Source: Patescibacteria group bacterium
GTDB taxonomy: Bacteria; Patescibacteriota; Saccharimonadia; Saccharimonadales; UBA4665
Assembly (NCBI GenBank): GCA_030272735.1
Contig: JARXKL010000006.1
Span: 1 to 60,616 of the forward strand
Direction of reading: 5' to 3'
DNA length: 60,616 bases
The notes beneath the pieces are model-generated. The model was not told where the DNA came from and searched no databases. It saw only the letters and a list, made by a program, of their open reading frames with translations. Positions 8,098 to 16,050 of this stretch are shown one piece after another; position 1 is the stretch's first letter, and each line of letters opens with the position of its first letter. Made by a program: the position numbers and the translations under genes.

Positions 8098-11052
8098 ATG
8101 GCGTTGCAAACACCTGGTTATGATACCGAGTCTGAAGACCAGGATTTCAGGCACCCCCTTGATGATGCAAGAGGCCACAAAGGAAGTCTAGCCGATGCAG
8201 AGCAGCGTGCAGCTGGTGACTCATCCGACCCACGTGGGCCTGACGACAAGCCCGCAGGCAAATCATCTGACCCTCGAGGCGATGTTGCCAACAAAGAAGG
8301 CTTATTTAATGCTGACGGCGACAAGAGTTTGGGTAAAGGCGGCTTATCGAGCGCTCCGTTAGCCGGTGCAGCTAGTATCATAAAGGGTGGTGGGGTTTTA
8401 GGTGCTGCACGTGGACTTTTCAGAGGCAGACGTCGAAAAGCGGCCGGCGGTGGAATAGTTGCGACTATTATTGGGGCTGTTATTTTTGCAGGTACAATAG
8501 CCTCTGGGCCCTTACAGCTTGAGCACTTATCAATGATATTGCAGACATTTGGCCACCAACACGAAAAAGACACAGCATCACGCACTAAAGGCCTGTACCG
8601 TTTTGCACGAACTGGCGATGTAAATGAGACTAGTGTTGGTTACTTTGGAAGTAGAAGCGCTAACAGGTCTATTAGCACACTAAAAGAGATGGGCATAGAT
8701 GTTAATACCCGGTCAACATTCGGTAGTATTAAATCTATAACCTATGATTCGGCAAAGCTGTCCAAAGCGTATCCGGAACTGAAAAATGCGAGCCTTGCAG
8801 AAACTAAAGCCTTTTTGTCAGAAAAGCTTGGAGTCCCAGTAAAGTCATTTGGCAATCTCGGAAGTGGAAGTGACGTTGGAGGGTATAAGGTGTCTATAAA
8901 CCGTTCTAATAACAGTTCGGCCGAGAATTATAGACTACTCAGAGAGCATGCGAAACTTATACCTAATGGGCGGGTAGCTAATGCCTTAAAACTGCCGCAG
9001 GACGGTAAGATCATGATGGCGATTAAAATGAGGCCGTTAGCAAAATTCTATGGCGTTCCCTCAATGTGGCACCCAATAAAAAAACAGACCGTAAAGATAA
9101 CCAATAAATTAGATATCAAGATCGATCGACGCAAAGCAGCAAAAGCCAGAGAAACTGCTCGCGCAAAATTACGAGCACCCGCTGAATCTTCGCGATATAT
9201 AGCAGCCAGAGAAAACATGAAAAGTAAGATTAATGGTATTCAAAGCAAAGTCGGTGGAGCATTACTGATAACAGGCGGCATGTGCGTCATTCGCAGCGTA
9301 GCCACCGATGTACCAGAGGTGAACAGGGGGGCTATAGTGGTTCCTTCTGTGCTTGAAGCTGCTGATAAAACAGCTGTAGGCTCTCAAAATATGTCCAATA
9401 AGGACATTGCTATGGAAGACGACGCAGCAATAGTTGAAACATTTACAGACGATAAGGGGGCCTCTATTTGGCAGTCACGTGCGCTACAGGCAATTTCCAA
9501 CCCAACTTATGCGGGCGGGCAAGATATAGATACAAAATACAAACAAGCGTTTTTGAAAGACACAACAGCAGAAAATATAAAATCTACTTTTGGTGGTGGA
9601 AGCTTCGGAGCTGCAGCCTGTAGCCCGCTCGGCAGTGTTGTACAGCTAGCTGGCGGGCTTATCTTGATTTTGGGGGCAGTGCCAACTGACGGAGGGAGCT
9701 TGGCAGCATTTGCAGCAGCGAAAGGCGCTTCAGTGGCAGCCTCTGCGGGAGCTATCTACTTCTTAGAAAAAGGTGCAGTTGACTACTTTAAAACTAACAA
9801 AGCTGTACCAGAAATATTCGCAGGCCCCGAAGGCGGCAACCTACTAGCTTATGGCGCTAAAGAAGCTGCCAATATTAGTAGTCGGTCTGACGGTGGAACT
9901 GCTCGGAACAATACTCAAACTGCTGCGCTAGAAAAACAGGCACAATTTGCAAGCCAAAAACAGTTTCGGACTAAAAGCTTATTTGCGCAGATTTTTGACG
10001 TACATGATTATCGAACACCGGCAGCTAAATTCACCGACCGCTTAACGAGCAACCCGGCCAAAAACATAGCCATGATGACAAATAGTTTCCTAGGCGCGCT
10101 GCCTTCATTGATTCCACACGCTATCTCAACACTCATACCCACATCTCATGCGGCAATTGAGAAAAAGCCATACGATTGGGGATTCCCCGATTACGGTCTT
10201 CCTTCCGACTTACTAAAAGATAAGAATTATGAGGACCCTTACGACAACGCCGATAAAGTCGCTGCAGTACTGAATGACACAGCTAACCCGGATTATGCTT
10301 CCGGCCTGAAAGATAGGGCCAGTAAATGTTTTGGTGTAAAAATAGATAATCCAGACGGCCGTTGGGGCGCCGTATCAGAAAGTGAAACCAACCCTAATGG
10401 TGAGGATTATCTGAGCGCTCACTGCGATGATACAAGCGACCCCAACTGGAAGCGGATGATGCTGTTTGTCTTTGACACACGAACTATGTCATCAATAGCT
10501 TGTTATGAAGGCGAGGAATCAGCCTGCGCCGACTTTGGTATCGGGGGAGCGGCCAACTCCGAAACGGCTACCGGTAGTGCTGCGTCAACTGATGACGGCA
10601 ACTGTAATGGTGGCAAGAGTCTCGGCGCGCAAGATGCATATGTAGCCGGGCAGAAATCCTCCGTAAAGATTTGTGCAATGCCTGCGGCAAATGGAACTAC
10701 TATAGATGTTGCGTCTGAAATAAGTAGCAATGTAAAAGACCTTCTTGCAGCAGCAAAGAAAGACAATATTGAATTCGGTGGCTCGGGCTTTAGGTCTATG
10801 TCTGGTCAAGAAAGCGCGTACGCAGCTTACCAAGCAGGTACCGGTGCTGAAGCTGCAAAGCCTGGATACTCCAATCACCAGAGCGGCCTAGCTATTGACT
10901 TCAGTCTAGGTGGGCAAACGCTCTGCTATAGAAATCCAGCGTCTGCATGCTTCGGCAACAAGGGGTTTGATTGGCTTAAAAATAATGCGTCAAAGTATGG
11001 ACTGAAGAATTACCCTAATGAAGCCTGGCACTGGTCAACAACGGGTAATTAA
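8098..11052 (+). CDS. large membrane protein with C-terminal VanY-type (M15) peptidase domain
   Basis: 984 aa. The N-terminal 110 residues are hydrophilic and acidic, then a membrane segment follows at about 117-137. Further hydrophobic stretches occur near 384-400 and 510-560. The C-terminal 100 residues match D-alanyl-D-alanine carboxypeptidase/VanY M15 enzymes: SGFRS near residue 895, SNHQSGLAIDF near 924 (His and Asp zinc ligands) and EAWHW near 974 (third zinc ligand). This predicts trimming of peptidoglycan stem peptides outside the cell. The gene follows virB4 by 41 nt with a Shine-Dalgarno TTAGGA. Its place suggests local wall opening for the secretion apparatus. The 700-residue middle part is unrecognised. 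Confidence 0.8.
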   Translation: MALQTPGYDTESEDQDFRHPLDDARGHKGSLADAEQRAAGDSSDPRGPDDKPAGKSSDPRGDVANKEGLFNADGDKSLGKGGLSSAPLAGAASIIKGGGVLGAARGLFRGRRRKAAGGGIVATIIGAVIFAGTIASGPLQLEHLSMILQTFGHQHEKDTASRTKGLYRFARTGDVNETSVGYFGSRSANRSISTLKEMGIDVNTRSTFGSIKSITYDSAKLSKAYPELKNASLAETKAFLSEKLGVPVKSFGNLGSGSDVGGYKVSINRSNNSSAENYRLLREHAKLIPNGRVANALKLPQDGKIMMAIKMRPLAKFYGVPSMWHPIKKQTVKITNKLDIKIDRRKAAKARETARAKLRAPAESSRYIAARENMKSKINGIQSKVGGALLITGGMCVIRSVATDVPEVNRGAIVVPSVLEAADKTAVGSQNMSNKDIAMEDDAAIVETFTDDKGASIWQSRALQAISNPTYAGGQDIDTKYKQAFLKDTTAENIKSTFGGGSFGAAACSPLGSVVQLAGGLILILGAVPTDGGSLAAFAAAKGASVAASAGAIYFLEKGAVDYFKTNKAVPEIFAGPEGGNLLAYGAKEAANISSRSDGGTARNNTQTAALEKQAQFASQKQFRTKSLFAQIFDVHDYRTPAAKFTDRLTSNPAKNIAMMTNSFLGALPSLIPHAISTLIPTSHAAIEKKPYDWGFPDYGLPSDLLKDKNYEDPYDNADKVAAVLNDTANPDYASGLKDRASKCFGVKIDNPDGRWGAVSESETNPNGEDYLSAHCDDTSDPNWKRMMLFVFDTRTMSSIACYEGEESACADFGIGGAANSETATGSAASTDDGNCNGGKSLGAQDAYVAGQKSSVKICAMPAANGTTIDVASEISSNVKDLLAAAKKDNIEFGGSGFRSMSGQESAYAAYQAGTGAEAAKPGYSNHQSGLAIDFSLGGQTLCYRNPASACFGNKGFDWLKNNASKYGLKNYPNEAWHWSTTGN

Positions 11053-11054
11053 TA

Positions 11055-12998
11055 ATGTCTCTGACGATTTTTTCCTGCATATCTAAAAAGTTTATGTCAA
11101 AAGCAGTTTGTGTTATTCTCTTGTTTTCTTGTATAGTTTCAGTTTCTTCCGTTACCGTATTGGCTTTGAGTGGTGAGCAAAAACTCATTTTTGACCAGGG
11201 CATCAACTATTTCGACGCCGAATCTTGTGGAGCATTCGCTACTTCGACGGGTGCTGCTACGCATACTGATGCAGAGGGGAGCGCCGATGCCAAAGCTAAT
11301 GCGCTGGTAATTTATACTTTTCTAACATCTCACGGTTTAACAAAACCCCAAGCAGGAGGCATTTTAGCCAATTTATACTATGAGTCGGCTGGCCTAAATC
11401 CAAAAAAGGTACAGAATGGGGGTGATGCTGAGGAAATCACAGTAGACAATTTTACGGGGTACGGATTGGCCCAATGGACTTCTCGAAACCGGCAACAAGG
11501 GCTTAAAGACTTGGCTGCTAGTAGAAATAAAAAATCATCGAACCTAGGATTACAGATAGATTACTTATGGAAGGAGCTTACTGGAGGGTATAAACAAGCG
11601 TTATCTAATTTAAAGAAAACTACGGACTATAGTTCCGCGATTTATGTAATTATTAATCAGTTTGAAGCCCCACAAGATCGAAATCAAGTACAGTCTCGAG
11701 GTGATGCGTTTAAGTCTATATATGATTCATTGCCCGAAGCAGCAAGTGCCGCTGACTCATCTGCGTCAAGTGCCTCGGGTGATACTAGTGGTGTACAAAA
11801 TTGCATGTGTCCGGCTCCTTCGGCCGATCCAGCAGGCTCTAACGGGAAAACAGTAGCTATTGATCCGGGGCACGGTCCGAGTGCAGTCACGGTAGATTCG
11901 AAAACAGGACTTAAACAGGTTGAGACAAATAATCAACCTGAGGGTAAAAATGTATGGGATGTAGCTCAATTAGTAAAGAAAAGCCTGGAGGCCGACGGAT
12001 ATAAGGTTGTAATGTTGAAACAAACAGAAGATGAAAGTGTGACTTTTAGGCAACGTGCAGAGCGTGCAGATCAGGCCAATGCGGACATTGCGTTAAGTAT
12101 TCATACCGACTCTACCTTAGGAAATGACGGTCAAATATATCCTCAAAAAGTAGGACTTTATAGAGGCTCTGGTGCGAATAAGACCACATTTACCGACGCA
12201 AAAACAGCAGAAACAAGTCAAAAATATTCAGACATATTTAAGTCTGAACGACAAAAAACAGAAGGTTCCGACATTGTCGTTAAGTACAATGATTTCAATG
12301 GCAGGCAAGGCTACGAGCCTGGCGATATACAAATGGTTCAGTTATTTTCGAAAACACCGTGGATATACAATGAGGCCAAAAGTTCTGATGTTGCTAAGTA
12401 TGCTAAAGGCCTAATAAGCGGGGTTGAGAAATCTTTAGGGCAGTCGGGTGATACACTCAGCACGCAAGCTGACGCCACCACCTGCGCCAATGGCGGCGTC
12501 AGTAGCGGCAATGGGTCTATCGACGATATTTATGCCACAGCGCTGAAGTACGCTTGGTCTGATTACACAAACCCTAATCCTACCCCAAAGCCAAGCTACA
12601 AGTTCGCTTACGATTCAGGTAAGCGCAAAGGCGATTATCCTGGGGGCGGATATACTGATTGTGGAGCTTTTATAACGAGACTCATGATAGATAGCGGTGC
12701 TGACCCCAATTATAATAGCAAAAAACTAGCTACGTCTGGCCAGATTACACAGCTTAATACAGACAGTAAATACGAGAAAATTGGTAATGTTACAAATGTA
12801 GGCCAGCTGAAACCTGGCGACATAGCTGTCAGTGACAGCCACACCTATATGTATGTTGGTAAGCACGCTGGTTTGAAGAGCCAGTATGACTCAGTTTCGG
12901 CTTCTTTAGCTGTTAGTTCACCTGGACGAACGCCAATGGCAAGCAACTCTTATGATTTGGGTAGCTGGCATTGGTATAGATTGAAGAGTATAAATTAA
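11055..12998 (+). CDS. three-domain secreted peptidoglycan hydrolase (lysozyme-like, amidase_3, CHAP/NlpC-like)
   Basis: 647 aa. A signal peptide covers about residues 1-38; an in-frame ATG at 11094 is an alternative start. Residues about 80-225 resemble the phage-tail lysozyme domain (AGGILANLYYESAGLNP, GYGLAQWTSRNR) with a likely catalytic Glu in YYESAG. Residues about 265-457 are an N-acetylmuramoyl-L-alanine amidase_3 domain (AIDPGHG, NQPEGKN, LSIHTDS supply the zinc ligands). Residues about 490-647 are a CHAP/NlpC-P60-like cysteine peptidase with C536 (TDCGAF) and H596 (SDSHTYMYVG). One chain could thus cut the glycan strand, the muramoyl-alanine amide and the stem peptide. It sits 2 nt after the VanY-type gene, in the same operon. 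Confidence 0.85.
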   Translation: MSLTIFSCISKKFMSKAVCVILLFSCIVSVSSVTVLALSGEQKLIFDQGINYFDAESCGAFATSTGAATHTDAEGSADAKANALVIYTFLTSHGLTKPQAGGILANLYYESAGLNPKKVQNGGDAEEITVDNFTGYGLAQWTSRNRQQGLKDLAASRNKKSSNLGLQIDYLWKELTGGYKQALSNLKKTTDYSSAIYVIINQFEAPQDRNQVQSRGDAFKSIYDSLPEAASAADSSASSASGDTSGVQNCMCPAPSADPAGSNGKTVAIDPGHGPSAVTVDSKTGLKQVETNNQPEGKNVWDVAQLVKKSLEADGYKVVMLKQTEDESVTFRQRAERADQANADIALSIHTDSTLGNDGQIYPQKVGLYRGSGANKTTFTDAKTAETSQKYSDIFKSERQKTEGSDIVVKYNDFNGRQGYEPGDIQMVQLFSKTPWIYNEAKSSDVAKYAKGLISGVEKSLGQSGDTLSTQADATTCANGGVSSGNGSIDDIYATALKYAWSDYTNPNPTPKPSYKFAYDSGKRKGDYPGGGYTDCGAFITRLMIDSGADPNYNSKKLATSGQITQLNTDSKYEKIGNVTNVGQLKPGDIAVSDSHTYMYVGKHAGLKSQYDSVSASLAVSSPGRTPMASNSYDLGSWHWYRLKSIN

Positions 12999-13010
12999 TA
13001 TGGAACGATT

Positions 13011-13682
13011 ATGATGAATTTATGGACATTCAATAAGAAAATACTACTGCTTGTTTTAATATTATTTGTCTTGCCTCTACTAATTGTTGCTTTCTCATCG
13101 TTATCGAAGATTGGAAAAGTTGGAATAACAGTAAACGTTGCGCCGAGTACTGCCAAGCTTTATGTTGATGCCCGTAAAGTTTCTCCTGGCGATGTATATG
13201 TTCGTTCAGGTCATCACCGACTCGAGGCTAAACTTGATGGGTTTAACGCTTACTCAAAGGAGTTTGATACAGATAATTCGCCTAAAAAGGTGGTTTACGA
13301 TGTATTGCTCAGCCCTAAAAATACTTACGGACAGTCTATTCTTGACGACAATCCCAAATTACAACAGGAGCGAGAAAACATGGGCGGTGCAAAATTCAGT
13401 CAGAATAGCCAAGCGCTGAATGTTAAGTATCCTTTTTTGAAAGATCTACCTCTTGAGGGGCAACGGTTCACGGTAAATTATGGCGATGCTGTTGAGAGTA
13501 AAATAAAGGACGGTGATGTTGCAATAGCACTGTATGTAAGCGTCACTGATCCATCCGAAAAGCGTAATGCAATAAGGAGTATTACCGAGCAACTTGGGGT
13601 AGAACCAAGCGACATTGAAATCATTTTTACAGACTACTTTAATCCTATTACGGTGAAGGGTAATAATGAATCATCGAACTAA
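13011..13682 (+). CDS. membrane-anchored protein with PEGA-like domain
   Basis: 223 aa. An N-terminal anchor lies at about residues 11-32 (LLLVLILFVLPLLIVAF). Residues about 40-85 resemble a PEGA domain (VNVAPSTAKLYVDARKVSPGDVYV, then the GHHRLEAKLDGF turn), a small beta domain of surface proteins. The C-terminal half is mixed alpha/beta and unrecognised. ATG ATG gives two adjacent start choices (13011 and 13014). The gene follows the hydrolase by 12 nt and overlaps the next gene by 17 nt, so it is probably expressed with the secretion and hydrolase operon. Function unknown; a wall-facing accessory subunit is possible. Confidence 0.65.
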   Translation: MMNLWTFNKKILLLVLILFVLPLLIVAFSSLSKIGKVGITVNVAPSTAKLYVDARKVSPGDVYVRSGHHRLEAKLDGFNAYSKEFDTDNSPKKVVYDVLLSPKNTYGQSILDDNPKLQQERENMGGAKFSQNSQALNVKYPFLKDLPLEGQRFTVNYGDAVESKIKDGDVAIALYVSVTDPSEKRNAIRSITEQLGVEPSDIEIIFTDYFNPITVKGNNESSN

Positions 13683-14328
13683 CAAGCGAGCCCTAATTAC
13701 TATAGTTACCTTAGCGCTGATATTTGTCATCGGTTTATCTTTTATTGCGTACAGATCTTCTCAGACCAAGCTATCCATACAGCCTAGTGTTCCTTCGGAT
13801 ATAGCCCTATACAAACCTACTGTTGACGAAAATGCTGATTTGAGCAAAGAGAAACCTGTGTATGTGTCGGTAATGGGGATTTTTGATACAAGGGTAAGTC
13901 CCGGCACATATACCTATGTCGTTGCGCCAAGAAATAAAACTTATGAAACCCAAATATCACCATTAGACGTTACGGGTAAATCAATGAAATTAAAAGTAAC
14001 ACTCGTTTTGAAACAGAATCGATTGGCAGAACTTTCTAGCTTACAGCGGCCACTAATTGAGCAAAAACTCAGGGAAACTTATGCCAGTACGCTAAAAAAT
14101 TTTACTGTTGCTGATGTTAAGGCTTTTGGAGATGGCTCGTGGTACGGAGTTCGGTTAAATCCACTTGCAGGAGAAGTAGATACTTACATAAGCATAGTGC
14201 GCATCACTGGGAAAAATAATGTCGAAATAGCTGCACCACCATCGCTTACTTTAGCGGCTCCAATATACCCTAGCATTCCGAAAGAAGTCATTATAGGTAC
14301 AAATTTAATGATTAAAGATTTGTATTAA
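13666..14328 (+). CDS. membrane-anchored hypothetical protein
   Basis: 220 aa. A single N-terminal membrane helix (about residues 8-27, ALITIVTLALIFVIGLSFIAY) is followed by an extracellular domain with a pattern similar to the previous gene: a beta-rich part (VSPGTYTYVVAPRNKTY) and then a helical part with YASTLKNFTVADVKAFG. It may be a diverged paralogue of that gene. It starts inside the end of the previous gene and ends 3 nt before the convergent recF, with no terminator between. I do not recognise a family. Confidence 0.6.
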   Translation: MNHRTNKRALITIVTLALIFVIGLSFIAYRSSQTKLSIQPSVPSDIALYKPTVDENADLSKEKPVYVSVMGIFDTRVSPGTYTYVVAPRNKTYETQISPLDVTGKSMKLKVTLVLKQNRLAELSSLQRPLIEQKLRETYASTLKNFTVADVKAFGDGSWYGVRLNPLAGEVDTYISIVRITGKNNVEIAAPPSLTLAAPIYPSIPKEVIIGTNLMIKDLY

Positions 14329-14331
14329 TTG

Positions 14332-15390
14332 CTAGTCGCCACTCAGGGCGATGACGGTGCAGTTTTCGGCAAAGTGTTGGACTACGACGTCGGCGTCGGT
14401 GGTAGTTATGAAGGTTTGATAGGCAGCTAGGTAGTCAGTGAGGGCATGGCGGCGTTTACCGTCGAGCTCTGAAAAAACGTCGTCTAAAAGTAGCAGTGGG
14501 GTGACACCGCGAGCAGCTTCAAGCACGCGTAGTTCAATTATTTTTAGCGCCAATACGGCGGTGCGGGTTTCACCGCGCGAGGCGCTTGCGGAAGTCGAAT
14601 GTCCCTCAAATAATAACTCCATATCTTCGCGGTGTGGGCCACTTGCGGTAAAGCCGCGCAACCGGTCAAGCTCAATACTGGCTTCTAGTTTTTTGAGCAA
14701 ACTGGTTTCGTAGGTTGCGACCGATAGGGGTGTGCTGTAGCTAACCGTCACTTTCGTCGCTGTTTTTGATAGCGCGATATAAAGTTCACTGAGCTCTTCA
14801 GCAATTCTATTCAATAATAGGCAACGGGCTTTTACAATTTGTCCAGCTAACTGACTCAGCCTAACATTCCACGGAAATAACTGTGAATCGCTGGCGCCGT
14901 GTTGTTTTAGTAAGGCATTTCGCTGTGCCAAGGCGCGCTTGTATTGTCGGCGAATCGCACCATAACCGGGCGTAGTTTGCTCGAGCAAGTCATCGAGATA
15001 GTTGCGGCGCCGCTCAGGGCCACCGGACAGTAGCTGCAAATCGTTTGGCTCAAACAAAACGACTGGTAGGCTGGTTTGTAAACTGAGCCGCTTATACTGC
15101 CGCTCGTTGATCTCGTAGGTCTTGGTAGGTTTTGGTTCAGTAACAAGCTTGATAGTCCGCAAGCCGCCTTCAGAATTGTGTGCATCGAGCCGTGCCCAGG
15201 GCGCATCAAAACTGATCAAATCCTGATCGCTGACACGATATGATCCGCCGCGCGCCAGTACCAAGAGTGCTTCAAGGAGATTTGTTTTGCCACTAGCATT
15301 CGGGCCAACCACTATATTTACACCTGGACCAAACTCAAACGATGCATCCTCGTATGAGCGGAAGTTCTGCAGACGCAAGTCGGTTATCAT
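14332..15390 (-). CDS. recF: RecF, DNA replication/repair ATPase
   Basis: 352 aa, normal length for RecF. It opens with MITDLRLQNFRSYEDA and Walker A GPNASGKTN at about residues 29-37. The C-terminal part has the ABC-like LLLDDVFSELD Walker B/D-loop. RecF loads RecA at gapped DNA with RecO and RecR. On the minus strand TACAAT (15402-15397) ends 6 nt before the ATG, and no Shine-Dalgarno is present, so the mRNA may be leaderless. In most bacteria recF follows dnaN directly; here a toxin-antitoxin pair on the opposite strand lies between them. Confidence 0.95.
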   Translation of the reverse strand: MITDLRLQNFRSYEDASFEFGPGVNIVVGPNASGKTNLLEALLVLARGGSYRVSDQDLISFDAPWARLDAHNSEGGLRTIKLVTEPKPTKTYEINERQYKRLSLQTSLPVVLFEPNDLQLLSGGPERRRNYLDDLLEQTTPGYGAIRRQYKRALAQRNALLKQHGASDSQLFPWNVRLSQLAGQIVKARCLLLNRIAEELSELYIALSKTATKVTVSYSTPLSVATYETSLLKKLEASIELDRLRGFTASGPHREDMELLFEGHSTSASASRGETRTAVLALKIIELRVLEAARGVTPLLLLDDVFSELDGKRRHALTDYLAAYQTFITTTDADVVVQHFAENCTVIALSGD

Positions 15391-15413
15391 CTGACAATTG
15401 TACCTGTTTTAGA

Positions 15414-15452
15414 TTGACAAACATAATAGTGTGTATTACAATGTGTATTATG
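15414..15452 (+). promoter_or_regulatory. promoter/operator of the toxin-antitoxin pair
   Basis: A perfect -35 TTGACA (15414-15419), a 17-nt spacer and a -10 TACAAT (15437-15442) predict transcription starting at or next to the ATG at 15450. The inverted repeat CATAATA (15422-15428) / TATTATG (15446-15452) and the direct repeat GTGTATTA (15431, 15443) overlap the promoter, as expected for an operator bound by an autoregulating antitoxin. Confidence 0.7.
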
Positions 15453-15689
15453 AGTAGCATAAGAATGAACATCACCTTACCCAGAGAACTTGGTCTCAAA
15501 GTAAAGGCCTCTAAGAATAGTAGCGCGCTGATAGCAGAGTCGCTACAAGAAAAGTTTGACCGTCAAGATAAAGAGTCGCTGAATAAAAAGCTCGAGATAG
15601 CCTATGCAGATGCCGCCATGTCGAATGAAGACCAGGGACTCTGGGACACAACTATAGGAGACGGTTTGAATAGTAAAGGAACTAGTTAG
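15450..15689 (+). CDS. antitoxin (MazE-like, ribbon-helix-helix type)
   Basis: 79 aa. The short N-terminal strand RMNITLPRELGLKVK followed by a helical region is the pattern of ribbon-helix-helix DNA-binding antitoxins (type II, MazE/EndoAI group). The C-terminal half is charged and probably wraps the toxin. I chose ATG 15450 over the upstream in-frame ATG at 15441 because the -10 box TACAAT overlaps that one and the transcript should begin at about 15449-15450. The gene ends 1 nt before the MazF/PemK toxin. It should neutralise the toxin and repress its own promoter. Confidence 0.8.
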   Translation: MSSIRMNITLPRELGLKVKASKNSSALIAESLQEKFDRQDKESLNKKLEIAYADAAMSNEDQGLWDTTIGDGLNSKGTS

Positions 15690-15690
15690 C

Positions 15691-16050
15691 GTGAGTGCTG
15701 TAGGGTCAAATATTCTGCGCGGGCATATTTACTGGGTCACCTTCGACCCCACAGTTGGTTCTGAGATCCGTAAAACAAGACCAGCATTGGTGATATCCAA
15801 CAATGTAGCAAATAGGTATGCAAGCACCGTGACGGTTATTCCACTTACCTCCAACACTAGTCAAGTAAGGCCGTTTGAAGTTCTGATAACTGCGCCAAGT
15901 GGAGGTCTTGATAAAGATAGTAAGGCCAAAGCCGATCAAATTCGAACCGTCGACAAGCAGCGACTCAGCACCGAGCCACTTGGCGGCCCTGTTAGTAACG
16001 AAATACTCGTAAATCTAACAGAAGCGCTAAAAATCCACCTCGATATCTAG
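15691..16050 (+). CDS. mazF: MazF/PemK family toxin (endoribonuclease)
   Basis: 119 aa. The start is GTG at 15691, with AAAGGA (15675-15680) as Shine-Dalgarno inside the end of the antitoxin gene. The sequence RGHIYWVTFDPTVGSEIRK, then RPALVIS and TVTVIPLTSN, is the conserved MazF/PemK core; the Arg and Thr/Ser residues in these blocks form the active site in the family. MazF enzymes cut single-stranded mRNA at short sites and stop growth. The last 4 nt overlap the convergent dnaN stop. The pair occupies the slot between recF and dnaN. Confidence 0.92.
   Translation: MSAVGSNILRGHIYWVTFDPTVGSEIRKTRPALVISNNVANRYASTVTVIPLTSNTSQVRPFEVLITAPSGGLDKDSKAKADQIRTVDKQRLSTEPLGGPVSNEILVNLTEALKIHLDI

Noticed and set aside
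15414-16050. Toxin-antitoxin pair as part of an insertion sequence or genomic island
   Set aside because: No transposase, integrase, terminal inverted repeats or target duplication was seen around it.
313-16050. A complete conjugative element
   Set aside because: No relaxase, VirD4 coupling protein, oriT or integrase is present in the window, so only a type IV secretion-like gene set can be claimed.
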